Position numbers and translations under genes: made by a program. 64,000 bases of DNA from CBDDDW01 sp965226805 (GTDB lineage Bacteria; Chloroflexota; Dehalococcoidia; Lucifugimonadales; JAGWBF01). Shown piece by piece: positions 41,860-51,905 of the stretch (position 1 is the stretch's first letter; every line of letters starts with the position of its first letter). Under the pieces are notes generated by a model that ran no database searches, was not told the DNA's origin, and saw only the letters and a program-made list of their open reading frames with translations. The stretch is from assembly GCA_965226805.1 (NCBI GenBank), contig CBDDDW010000025.1, forward strand, positions 1 to 64,000. The letters are read 5' to 3'.

Positions 41860-42636
41860 CTACGGGGGGTCCTGACGTTCCAGCAGCTGAGCCAGGTGCA
41901 TCGGCCTCACTGGGATGCCACGGCGGCTGAGGGAGCCGCCGATGTGCATCAAGCAGCTCATATCGCAGGCGACCAGGGTACCAGCGCCGGTTTTTGCCAC
42001 GTCGTCCACTTTGTCCGCGAGCATGGCCCCAGAGATGGCGGGGTACTTGACGGCAAAGGTCCCGCCGAAGCCACAGCAGGTCTCGGCCCGCTCCATCTCG
42101 ACCAGATCAGCTCCTCTGACGTTGGCTATTAGCTCCCGAGGCTCCCGCGAGACCTCCAACTCCCTCAGAAGGTGGCAGGATGGGTGGTAGGCGACCTTTC
42201 CGCCACCGGATGCCTGGAAAACCGCTCCAACGTCGGTGATACCCAGCACCTTCACAATAAACTCCGAGAACTCGTAGACTCTGCCGCTCAAGTTCTCAGC
42301 CTGCCCGCTGAGGCGAGGGTCTTCACGGAAGAGCTGAGGATAGAAGACGCGTATCATCGCGGCGCATGAGCCCGATGGCACCACCACGTAACCGTTACCA
42401 CCTTCTGTTGCCGTTGGGCTGTCGCCGAAGCTCTGGAGCACACGTCGCGCCAAGAGCCTCGCTTCCTTGCTGAATCCGCTGTTGAAGACAGGCTGGCCGC
42501 AGCAGGTCTGGTCGCGGGGGAAATCCACCTCCACGCCCAGTCCCCTCAGGACGCGTACCACGCTTACGCCGACTTCGGGATAAAGCTGGTCGATGAGGCA
42601 CGTGACGAATAGAGAGACCTGTATGTTCGATTTCAT
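41860..42636 (-). CDS. lutA: CCG-domain Fe-S protein, LutA-like
   Basis: The ATG at 42636 (MKSNIQVSLFVTCLIDQLYPEVG) matches LutA/YkgE starts; an open frame to 42720 adds an unlikely leader. The 258-residue protein has two cysteine-rich CCG modules, DQTCCGQPVFNSGF...SGSCAAMIR and HPSCHLLREL...AETCCGFGGTFAVKYP, which bind Fe-S in GlpC/HdrB relatives. It is first in the leftward lut operon. Divergent from the protease gene, with a 12-bp hairpin in the shared 217-bp upstream region. Confidence 0.92.
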   Translation of the reverse strand: MKSNIQVSLFVTCLIDQLYPEVGVSVVRVLRGLGVEVDFPRDQTCCGQPVFNSGFSKEARLLARRVLQSFGDSPTATEGGNGYVVVPSGSCAAMIRVFYPQLFREDPRLSGQAENLSGRVYEFSEFIVKVLGITDVGAVFQASGGGKVAYHPSCHLLRELEVSREPRELIANVRGADLVEMERAETCCGFGGTFAVKYPAISGAMLADKVDDVAKTGAGTLVACDMSCLMHIGGSLSRRGIPVRPMHLAQLLERQDPP

Positions 42637-42755
42637 TAGCCAGATATGAAAGAGCCAGGTCGAGCGTCCAATCCAGACTAACAGACAACTCCGAGGGTAG
42701 CAACTTGCATGAACGCGCACAAAGCCAAAACGTGCATGCGAACACTTAGCCCGCC

Positions 42756-42783
42756 TGAGGTAGGCCCCTTTGGGCCTGTCTCA
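42756..42783. promoter_or_regulatory. 12-bp stem-loop in the lutA/protease divergent region
   Basis: TGAGGTAGGCCC-CTTT-GGGCCTGTCTCA pairs over all 12 positions (two G-U). It lies about 120 nt upstream of lutA and 70 nt upstream of the protease gene. It could be an operator, attenuator or terminator. No binding protein can be named. Confidence 0.4.
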
Positions 42784-42853
42784 GACACCGGTAGGTACGG
42801 CCTTCGACATTGACTATTAGTCACAATCGGTGCTATAGTTCCTCAAACCCCAC

Positions 42854-43618
42854 TTGATCTCAGGTGATGATTACCGCTCTCCGAGGGGGACTGTCCTGCG
42901 CAAATTTGCTTGCATTTCTCTTATTTCATTATTAGCTGTCCTTGCTGTTCTCCTGGTCAAGACCCAGGTCTCGCTAGTGGCCGAGGGGCATCCTCCGCCG
43001 GGCAACTCCCCCGTATCCGCTGAAGTGACCCTGATCAGCGGGCATATAGTTAGAGTGAACCTGTCCCCCGACGGCCCCAGAGATTATCACGTATACAGCG
43101 CGAACCCCAATTATAGCGGTACGTATAGGATCTTGAAAAAGGGCGACGATACCTACGTGCTCCCGACCGGGCTGGACATGTCCAAACTGGATAAAGAACT
43201 TTTTAACGTTGACTACCTTATTCGAGAAAACTACCACGAGAAAGACACTCTTCCGGTAATCATCGCAACCACGGATTCATCCGGTCTGGCGATAGTTGGA
43301 CGTATGGTGGACGATTTAGGGGGCGCCGTCACGTTCAAGTCTCGGGCCTTGCCTCTACTGGCGGCTAAACTGCCTGTCACAGTGCTTCGGACCACCTCTG
43401 TCCCGCCCTGGAAGAGCAACGAAGTCAGCAATATCTGGCTAGACAAGGTCGCGCGTGCGAACCTGGACGTGAGCGTACCACTTATCGGGGCTCCGGAAGT
43501 GTGGAATATGGGCTACCGGGGCGAAGGTATACAGATAGCGATACTGGATACAGGGATTGACGAGACCCATCCCAGCCTGGACGACCTGGATGATGATCCT
43601 GCCACCAACGACCCTAAG
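42854..43618 (+). pseudogene. Subtilase (S8) N-terminal part, cut by IS5-type element
   Basis: The first ~255 residues of a secreted peptidase S8. A signal peptide (LRKFACISLISLLAVLAVLLV) precedes a propeptide and the catalytic Asp segment IQIAILDTGIDETHPS. The frame is TTG at 42854, but the signal could also start at a CTG at 42896 behind GAGGGGG. The protease reads cleanly to DPATNDPK, where the insertion begins at 43619. Reading past that point is IS sequence with an accidental stop at 43855. The His and Ser of the triad lie on the far side of the insertion, so this fragment alone is inactive. Confidence 0.85.
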
Positions 43619-44820
43619 GGAACCTCTGAACAACTCGGCGCAAGCGTGGATGGGCAGAGTGGTTCCGTTCTTTGGAGACGTTCAGGCATCTTTGTGACGT
43701 TCCAGGTCGTGGTTGAGGCGTTCAGACCGTGTCTGTTGTGGCCTCGAAGCGGCTTTTCGGAGCCATCGCGGCTCCCCGGCCGTGATTTGCGCACTGCGCC
43801 CCTCTCATGCCGCCAGACGGCGCTCTGCCGTCATCAAGTTGGCCAGCCCCAGTAGCAATGCCAGCCGTTGCGCGTTCTTAGCCAACCCTCGGTAGCGCAC
43901 CTTGGCGTAGCCAAAGCGCCGCTTCACGTACAGGAACGGATGCTCCACTTTCGCTCTGACCGACGCTTTGCGCTTCTCCGCCAACGCCTCGTAGCTGCCA
44001 GGCTCCAGGTGCCGTCGCCGGCCGGGCCTCATCGCCACTCGCCACTCCACATCCAACTCTCGATTCTCCAACCGCTTGTCCACTCCCTGATACCCCGCAT
44101 CCCCCCACACTCGTTTCTCTCCACCGTGCAGCAATCGGTGCGCTTCTGTCACATCATGCACGTTAGCTGGCGTCGTAGTCATGCTGTGTACCACTCCCGT
44201 CTCAGCGTCAGCGCCTACGTGTACTTTCATCCCGAAGCGCCACTCGTTCCCCTTCTTCGTCTGGTGCATCTCAGGGTCTCGCTCACCCGCACGATTCTTC
44301 GTCGATGACGGCGCCTCTATGATGCTCGCGTCCACGATCATCCCCTCCCGAAGCCGCAGTCCCTGGGACTCCAGATGACGGTTGATCTCCTCGAACAGAC
44401 TCTGCCCCAACTCATGCTCTTCCAGCAGATGGCGGAAGTTCAGAATCGTCGTCTCGTCCGGCAGCGGGCCCGACAGCTTCAACCCTACGAACCGTCTCAC
44501 CGACTCGACCTCGTAGAGCATGTCCTCCATACCAGGATCGCTCAAGTTGTAGAACAACTGCACGCAGTGTATCCGCACCATCGCCGACAACTCATATGGT
44601 CGACGGCCTCGGCCCGCCTTGGGATAGAACGGACGGATGCGCTCTTCCATCTGTTCCCACGGGATCAGAGCATCCATGCGCTCCAGGAATATCTCCCGGC
44701 GGGTCTTGCGCTTCTTGCTCTCGTATTCCAAGTCCGCAAATGTTGGCTGGTCCATCAATTATCTCCCCGAACACAGTGCTATTCTCTATGCTACTATGCC
44801 CAGACTTGTTCAGAGTATCC
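43619..44820 (-). mobile_element. IS5-family insertion sequence
   Basis: A 1202-bp element with terminal inverted repeats GGAACCTCTGAACAA (left) and GGATACTCTGAACAA (right, reverse strand), similar in shape to E. coli IS5 ends. CTAAG flanks both sides (43614-43618 and 44821-44825); its CTAA core fits the IS5 YTAR target. Deleting the element plus one CTAAG rejoins ...DPATNDPK with VIQARDFTDD in one frame. One intact transposase. Confidence 0.92.
43805..44758 (-). CDS. IS5-family transposase
   Basis: A 317-residue DDE transposase closely resembling E. coli IS5 protein: QPTFADLEYESKKRKTRREIF, PFYPKAGRGRRPYELSAMVR, LYNLSD-like segment FYNLSDPGMEDMLYE. The catalytic residues are in VDASIIEAPSSTKN (Asp), WGDAGYQG (Asp) and RAKVEHPFLYVKRRFG (Glu). 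Length and domains (DUF772 then DDE_Tnp_1) are complete, so the element is probably functional. Two in-frame Met codons at the start; either is possible. Confidence 0.94.
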   Translation of the reverse strand: MMDQPTFADLEYESKKRKTRREIFLERMDALIPWEQMEERIRPFYPKAGRGRRPYELSAMVRIHCVQLFYNLSDPGMEDMLYEVESVRRFVGLKLSGPLPDETTILNFRHLLEEHELGQSLFEEINRHLESQGLRLREGMIVDASIIEAPSSTKNRAGERDPEMHQTKKGNEWRFGMKVHVGADAETGVVHSMTTTPANVHDVTEAHRLLHGGEKRVWGDAGYQGVDKRLENRELDVEWRVAMRPGRRRHLEPGSYEALAEKRKASVRAKVEHPFLYVKRRFGYAKVRYRGLAKNAQRLALLLGLANLMTAERRLAA

Positions 44821-47800
44821 CTAAGGTAATCCAGGCGCGGGATTTCACGGATGACGCTTCGACAGGTGACATCTTCGGTCACGGTACCCATGTGGCCGGG
44901 ATCGCAGCCGGTACGAGAGTCCTCTCCGGGGATCAGTACACCGGGGTAGCTCCCGGGGCATTTCTATGGAACGCCAAAGTTCTGAACTCCCAGGGGTTCG
45001 GATTCAACTCCTGGATTATAGCTGGTATCGAGTTCGCAGCGCTGGGTCCGGATGGCGTCGCAGGTACCGACGACGAGGCCGACGTTATCAACATGAGCTT
45101 GGGCGCGTCCGTCAACGGAGACGGCAGTGACCCCCTATCTCTAGCTGTGGATTTCGCGACCGGCCAGGGCCTTGTGGTCGCGGTTGCCGCCGGTAACTCC
45201 GGTCCGGATATGTTCAGCGTTGGTCAGCCGGCAGTATCGAGGACAGCGATAACAGTAGGCGCCACCAACGACTTTGACCAGATGGCGGGCTTCTCCAGCC
45301 GCGGCCCAACTCTCGATCTGAGAATAAAGCCGGATGTGACCGGCCCGGGCGTGGCCATCAGGTCCACTCGGGCTGGCGGCGGATATGTACGCTTCAACGG
45401 CACTTCCATGGCCACTCCCCACGTGGCGGGCGCAGCGGGCCTCATTCTTCAGGCCCACCCCGATTGGGACCCCATGATGGTGAAGGCGGCGTTGATGAAC
45501 AACGCTCTGGTCCTGGGCGGCCCAAGGCTGTGGGATCAGGGTGCCGGCAGGATACGAGTACCCCAGGCGGTCAACACCACCCTTATGGCGATGGAACCTA
45601 GCTTTAGCTTTGGCGAGTTGACAAGCGGGGACCTGGTTACCGCGGATCTGACCGTGAGAAATCTGACCGGGGTCGAGGCGACCGTCAACCTCACGACATT
45701 TACAACGGTTGATGGCGTGGTGACGAGCGACCTGGTTACAGTTGTGCCGGCGGGCCTCACAATCCCGGCCTCCGGCAGTGCCGTAGCGACATTGACCGTA
45801 GGTCCCGTGGGAGCGGCGCCGCAGGGATGGTACGAGGGCCGAATCACCGTGTCCGGTGACCACGACAGTTTGACGGTGCCCTATCTGTTCAGGCTAGCGC
45901 AGAATCCCGAGATACAGGTGACTCCTGACGCTATCAGCGGCGATGGGACTTTTCTTGAGAGCGTCACGAGAACCCTCACCATAACCAACACTGGTCAGAG
46001 TGATCTGACGTTCGCCATGGGCGTTGCGCTAGTAGAGCAGGTGGGTGCGGCCGAGGCAGCGCTGCCGGCCTCCCAGGCGCGGAATTGGGTTACTGAAAAG
46101 AAGAGGATAGCCGCCTCTAGGTCCGACGGGAGCCGGCCCGTGGTGACCGAAGCGCCGGCAGGCCCCCAGCAGCTGGCCCCAATCATACAGGACCCTGAAG
46201 GGGACAGTGGAGTCCCTAATGTTGATATCCTCAGATTGGACGGAGGCACCCACGGAGCAACGGCGACGCTTCAGATATTTTTCAGCGACGCTGCTGCCTT
46301 CGGCGCGCTGCTTGGCTATGTCCATCTGGATGTGGACCAGAACCCCTTGACGGGCGTCCCTCCGGGGGATTGGTTCGGCCTGCCCGAGCAAGATATCGGG
46401 GCCGACTTTGTTCTCGTCGTAGAGTCCTCTTCGGATGTGGGTCCTGCGGTAAATGTTCTGACACTCACTTTAGTGGACGCGGTGGGGAGGAACGTCATTA
46501 CAAATCTCCCCGGGGAGTACGTGGGCACGTCCATCCTGGTGGCAATCCCGTTGTCCCTACTAGGGCAGGACGACGGTTTGATAGACATAACAATGGTGAT
46601 GGGAGACTTCGCCGCACCCGGCGACTGGGCACCTAGCGCGGGACACGGCAGTATTGGGACGCCCGCGGTCCCCTGGATCTGCACCGAGCCCTCGACTGGG
46701 GTAGTGCCGCCGCAAGGGAGCAGAGACGTCACGGTCACCTTGAACTGCCTGAGAGATCTGGCGCCGGGCGCCTACAACGCCGACATCATTATCCGGAGTA
46801 ACGATCCAGACAACGATCAGGTGATCGTCCCGGCTGCGCTGGAGGTTGGGGAGCAGCTGCCGCCCGAGATCGACGTCACGCCCGCCTCCTTTGCTGAGGC
46901 CCTCGCCCCAGGCCAGCTACTGAATAGAACAATGAATATCTCTAACATAGTGGGCACGGGATCAGGCGGCGTATTGACTTTCGACATAACCCTTGTAGAT
47001 CAGGACACCGGACAGGCTCCTACATGGTTGTCTGTGAGTCCTTCAGATGGTTTTGTGGATCCTGGTGAGACTCTGCCGGCGCAGATTACCTTCGATGCCA
47101 CTGATCTTCCGGCGGGTGTACACAATGCTCAAGTGACCATCGCTAACAATGACGCTGATGAAAATCCAGTAACAGTCTCAGCAGTGCTGACTGTGGAGAA
47201 CCCTGAAATCGAGGTCAGTCCTGCCTTCTTTTCGGTTGTTCAGGACCGTGACCGGGTCACCACGGCGGACCTTGTCATCACTAACAGCGGCGACGGCACG
47301 CTGACGTTCGACATCACAGTGGCGCCCACGCGTCCTGCGGCTGGGTCGGGCGGATCGAATGGTCCGCTGGGAGCAGGAGGACCAGACCTGTTCGGGTACA
47401 GCTGGACAGACAGCGACAAGTCTGGAGGTCCGGCCTTCGACTGGATAGACATCAGTGCCACGGGCATCCCAATCGGAGCGGGGGACGACAGCCAGTTCAC
47501 CATACCGATTGGGTTCGGGTTCGAGTTCTACGGAACGGTGTACGACACGGCCTACGTAGGGACCAACGGGATCCTGGGCTTTTCCAGCAGCGGGATGTCC
47601 GACCTGAGTAACCAGTTGCTGCCCGATCCGAGCACACCCAACAACCTGGTATCGGCGTTCTGGGACGACCTGAGAGTTCAGACGTCGAACCGGTTGCTGC
47701 GCGAAGTAGTGGGGCAAGCGCCGAACCGGAAGCTGGTGGTGGAGTGGTTCGGAGTGACGGAGTACGGTAACTCAGGAGCGTCGCATACGTTTGAGGTGAT

Positions 47801-48626
47801 CCTGGAGGAGAGAACGGGGAACGTCCTGGTGCAGTACCTGAGCATGAACGGCGATCTGGACTCGGCGACGGTGGGGATAGAGAACGCCACGGGGGACGAC
47901 GGGCTGACGGCGAACTTCAATGCTCTTTGCGTGCACAATGAGTTATCGGTGCTGTTCTCGACGGGGCAGCTCTTCGACTTCGCGTCTGTGGAGCCTGCGA
48001 CGGGGTACGTGGCGCCAGGGGAGAGTGTGGACGTAACAGTGACCTTTGACTCCACCGATCTGGATCCGGGCGTTTACACCGCGGACATCGTAATCAACAA
48101 CAACGACCCGGACGAGGACCCCACGGTAGTGACGGGAAGTCTGACGGTACCCCCGCCGGACATAGAGGTGAGCCCGCTTGCCGTCGATGTCGGTATCCTG
48201 GACCGCGGGTGCAGCACTGCGGACCTGACCATCACTAACACGGGAGATGGGACGCTGATATTCGAGATTCCCGGCGTTGATGGAACGATCACGGCAGCAC
48301 CCGCCGCCGGCAGCGTGGCGCCGGGTGGAAGTCTCAGCCTGGTGCTCACCGTGTGTGGCGCTGAACTGCTGCCCGGTGTACATCAGCTGGACATGGTCAT
48401 CTTGAGCAACGACCCGGATGAGGGAGAGGTCATCGTTGCCGTTAGCTTTATTGTGCCGCCTCCGGACATCGGAGTGGCTCCGGATTCCTTCACCCTGACC
48501 CAGGACCGGGACCAGGTGACCACCGCGGACCTGACCATCACCAACACCGGCGACGGGATCCTGGTGTTCGATATGACTGTCCAACTGCCAGAGCAGGCCG
48601 CGGCCGCGGCGGTGGTGGTGAAGTGA
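44821..48626 (+). pseudogene. Subtilase middle part with choice-of-anchor-D-like repeats
   Basis: Continues the interrupted protease. The catalytic His is in FGHGTHVAGIAAG and Ser in NGTSMATPHVAGAAGL, with VAVAAGNSGPD holding the oxyanion Asn. A Fn3-like stretch follows, then a series of ~100-residue ASPM/SPD-2/hydin-like (choice-of-anchor D) modules of the form PPDI-V-P...TADLTITNTGDGTL-F...NNDPDE. A beta-sandwich domain (GGPDLFGYSWTDSD to NFNALCVHNE) is inserted into one module at 47370-47950. It ends in AAAVVVK and three stops (TGA TAG TGA), while the next fragment carries on in another frame. An open frame extends back to 44637, but that part is IS sequence. Confidence 0.83.
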
Positions 48627-51373
48627 TAGTGACCACCCTGACCTACGGTTGGGGGTGCTGTGGTGGGAGAGGGACGCCGCTGAGCAACCTGGCGGAGTAC
48701 TCACTGTTCCTGCCCGCATTGACCTTTGTGTCGGTTGAGCCAGACTTAGGCTCTGTGGCGCCTGGGCAGAGTGTGACCCTGACCGTCACCTTTGACTCCA
48801 CGGACCTGGACCCGGGACCACACATAGCGCAGATAGTAATCAACAGCAACGATCCGGATGAGAACCCGACGCTAGTAACGGGAAGTCTGACGGTGCTGCC
48901 GCCGGACATCGGGGTAAGCCCGGCTTCGTTCACAGTGACCCGGGACCGGGACGAGGTGACCACCGCGGACCTGACGATCACCAACACGGGCGACGGCACG
49001 CTGGTATTTGACATAGAGACACCATTCCCGCCGGGCGGTGGACCCTTTATGTCGGTTGACCCCGACATCGGCTATTTGGCGCCTGGGCAGAGTGTGACTG
49101 TGACTGTGACCGTGACCTTTGACTCCGCTGAACTGGACCCAGGCGTTCACACCGGGGACATCGTAATCAACAGCAACGATCCGGATGAGAACCCGACGCT
49201 AGTAACGGGAAGTCTGACGGTGCTGCCGCCGGACATCGGGGTAAGCCCGGCTTCGTTCACAGTGACCCGGGACCGGGACGAGGTGACCACCGCGGACCTG
49301 ACGATCACCAACACGGGCGACGGCACGCTGGTATTTGACATAGAGACACCATTCCCGCCGGGCGGTGGACCCTTTATGTCGGTTGACCCCGACATCGGCT
49401 ATTTGGCGCCTGGGCAGAGTGTGACTGTGACCGTGACCTTTGACTCCGCTGAACTGGACCCAGGCGTTCACACCGGGGACATCGTAATCAACAGCAACGA
49501 TCCGGATGAGAACCCGACGCTAGTAACGGGAAGTCTGACAGTGCTGCCGCCGGAAATCGAAGTGACTCCGCAGGCGATAGACCTGGGTATCCTAGACCGG
49601 GATGCGTGCAGCACTGCGGACCTGACCATATCCAACACCGGTGATGGGACCCTGGTATTTGAGATAACGGGCAGAGGGTCGGGGGACCTGACGGCAGTGC
49701 CTACCACTGGGGATGTATCCCCCGGTGGGAACGTAGTGATAGCTCTGGCAGTGTGTGCCACGGACCTGGACCCTGGGGCATACCAGGCCGAGGTGCTGAT
49801 AAGCAGCAACGACCAGAATGAGGCCCAGGTAGCGGTGGTCATCAGTTTCACTGTGCCGCCGCCGGACATCGGGGTAAGCCCGGCTTCGTTCACAGTGACC
49901 CAGGACCGGGACCGGGTGACCACCGCGGACCTGACGATCACCAACACGGGCGACGGCACGCTGGTATTTGACATAGAGACGCTATTCCTGCCTGTCGGTG
50001 TACCGTGGCTGTCCGTTGCCCCTGACAACGGCACCGCGGCGCCAGGGCAGAGTTTGGACCTGATCGTGACTTTTGATACGGCTGGGCTGGCCCCGGGGGT
50101 CCACACGGCAGACATGGTGATAACCAATAATGATCCGGACGAGGACCCAACGATCATAGCGTTGACACTGACGGTGCCGCCGCCGGACATCCAGGTGAGT
50201 CCCAGCTCGGTCGCCGTGGTCTTCGGTGTGGACCAGGTGACCACTACGAACCTGACTGTACGCAACCTTGGTGAGGGCACTCTGGTCTTCGACTTGGCCG
50301 TCCAATCCGTCGAGGAGGCGCCTGCCTCGGCCACAGCGAACCGGCCGCACCGGGCGGGAGGACCTGACCTGTTCGGGTACAGTTGGATAGACAGCGACGA
50401 GCCGGGCGGTCCTGCCTTCGATTGGATAGACATCAGTGCATCGGGTTTCCAGATTGGGGAGGGGGACGACAGGCAATTCACTATCCCGATAGGGTTCGAC
50501 TTCGAGTTCTACGGAACGGGGTACGACACGGCCTACGTGGGGACCAACGGTATACTGGGCTTTTCCAGCAGCGGGATGTCCAGTCTGAGCAACCAGCTCC
50601 TGCCCGAACCGAGCGCACCCAACAACCTGGTATCGGCGTTCTGGGATGATCTGAGAGTTCAGTCGCCGGACCGGTTGCTGCGCGAAGTAGTGGGGCAAGC
50701 GCCGAACCGGAAGCTGGTGGTGGAGTGGTTCGGAGTGACGGAGTTTGGTAACTCAGGAGCGTCTCACACGTTTGAGGTGATCCTAGAGGAGAGAACGGGG
50801 AACATTCTGGTGCAGTACTTGAGCATGAACGGCGACCTGGATTCGGCGACGGTGGGGATAGAGAACGCCACGGGGGACGACGGGCTGACGGCGAACTTCA
50901 ATGCACTTTACGTAGACCATGAGCTGGCGGTACTGTTCTCCACGTTCCAGCCCTTTACGTCTGTGGAGCCTGTAGGGGGCGTCGTGCTCCCCGGTGGGAG
51001 CCTGAACGTTACCCTGACCCTTGACTCGACTGGCCTGGAACGCGGGAGACACAGAGAAAACGTCGTGATCAGTAGCAACGATCCCGACGAAAACCCCACA
51101 GTGGTGCCGGTGACTCTCGGCGTCGGCCTGGCCCAGATAGAGGGTAGGGTCACTCTGGAAGGCCAAACGGACCATAGCGGCACCATCATCGCCTTCGTGG
51201 GACCCGACGTACAGACCGCAGTGACGGATGAGAACGGGAAACTTCTCTGTGATGCTGGCGCCTGGGACTTACACGGTCCGAGCCGCCCACCCATACCACC
51301 TGTCAGCCCAAACGGTGGTGGACGTGCAGCTCGGGGAGGTGCTCTCGCTAACGACCGAGTTGCTTGGAGGTGA
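48623..51373 (+). pseudogene. Subtilase 3' part: more anchor-D-like repeats
   Basis: This frame overlaps the previous one by 4 nt (GTGA) and continues the same repeat array, so a frameshift in the GC/GGT-rich stretch 48600-48623 is likely. It holds about six modules, including two almost identical consecutive ones, and a second inserted beta-sandwich domain (50360-50940) very similar to that at 47370. It then enters an EGRVTLEGQTDHSGTIIAFVG segment, a carboxypeptidase-regulatory-like domain. After DENGK the reading is nonsense to 51373, because the true frame moves to the next one near 51238. It has no signal or catalytic residues, so independent function is doubtful. Confidence 0.78.
48841..49488 (+). 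repeat. Two near-identical tandem 327/321-bp module repeats
   Basis: Unit 1 (48841-49167) and unit 2 (49168-49488) are almost identical at DNA level, differing mainly by an extra 6-nt GTGACT in unit 1. A third, partly similar unit starts at 49489. The DNA identity, beyond what protein conservation needs, signals recent duplication or gene conversion. It is also a spot where assembly could collapse. Confidence 0.9.
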
Positions 51374-51458
51374 TGTCAATAACGACGGCGTCATAAATGC
51401 AAGAGACCTGGCCTTAGCCGGCAAGAACATAAACAAGAATGAAAGCCCGTGGCGCTAA
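51239..51458 (+). pseudogene. Subtilase C-terminus with dockerin-like element
   Basis: In the +1 frame relative to the preceding fragment: NFSVMLAPGTYTVRAAHPYH...VVDVQLGEVLSLTTELLGGDVNNDGVINARDLALAGKNINKNESPWR. This completes the regulatory-like domain and ends with a single dockerin-like calcium motif (DVNNDGVINARDL). The shift sits in GGGAAAC at 51236-51242; deleting one A restores the frame. With all breaks repaired, the original protein would be about 2,450 residues. Confidence 0.8.
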
Positions 51459-51509
51459 GAGTCTTTGCCGGGGAGGGTTTTTCGATATGGTCGGGTGGAT
51501 CGCCGGGCC

Positions 51510-51905
51510 CTATCGGACTCTACCCACGGCCCGAACGTCGCGAGCCCTGGAATCCAGCATCTCCTTGAGAATCTCGCGGTGGCAATGGCTATCGGAATTT
51601 CTCAGATCTTCATGGCAGAGCAGAGTGACAGTGCCGTGCTCCCCCTCAAGCCGCTTCACTTCGTCCAGGTGGTCCCTCCCGCGCTCGGTTTCGGATACCT
51701 CTTGTCGATAGAGGGTAGAGAAGGTCTCCCAGTCCACTCGATCTGCCCTTACAGCTGAGAGTAGCGACCGGGAGGGCCCCAGGTCCCTCAGCCATCCATC
51801 CACGTGCGCCTTCCGAATTCCCCGGGGCCAGTGGCGCATCACCAGGAGCCTGTAGCCGTCTCCCGGGTCGATGGGATCGTGGTAAACGCTTTTTGTCTTG
51901 ATCAC
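51510..51905 (-). CDS. DUF488 family protein
   Basis: A 131-residue DUF488 (YeaO-like) protein. YRLLVMRHWPRGIRKAHVDGWLRDLGPS is the conserved region (~18-45), with a later TLLCHEDLRNSDSHCHREILKEML carrying Cys/His residues as in the family. DUF488 proteins have no firm biochemical role. The GTG start overlaps the stop of the FAD oxidoreductase by 4 nt (GTGA), so the two are translationally coupled. Confidence 0.88.
   Translation of the reverse strand: MIKTKSVYHDPIDPGDGYRLLVMRHWPRGIRKAHVDGWLRDLGPSRSLLSAVRADRVDWETFSTLYRQEVSETERGRDHLDEVKRLEGEHGTVTLLCHEDLRNSDSHCHREILKEMLDSRARDVRAVGRVR

Noticed and set aside
43619..43855. C-terminal ~79 residues of the first protease fragment
   Set aside because: They translate IS5-type sequence and are an artefact of the insertion.
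44637..44820. Protease start inside the IS5-type element
   Set aside because: The sequence is the antisense of transposase and IS end; protease similarity begins only after the CTAAG duplicate.
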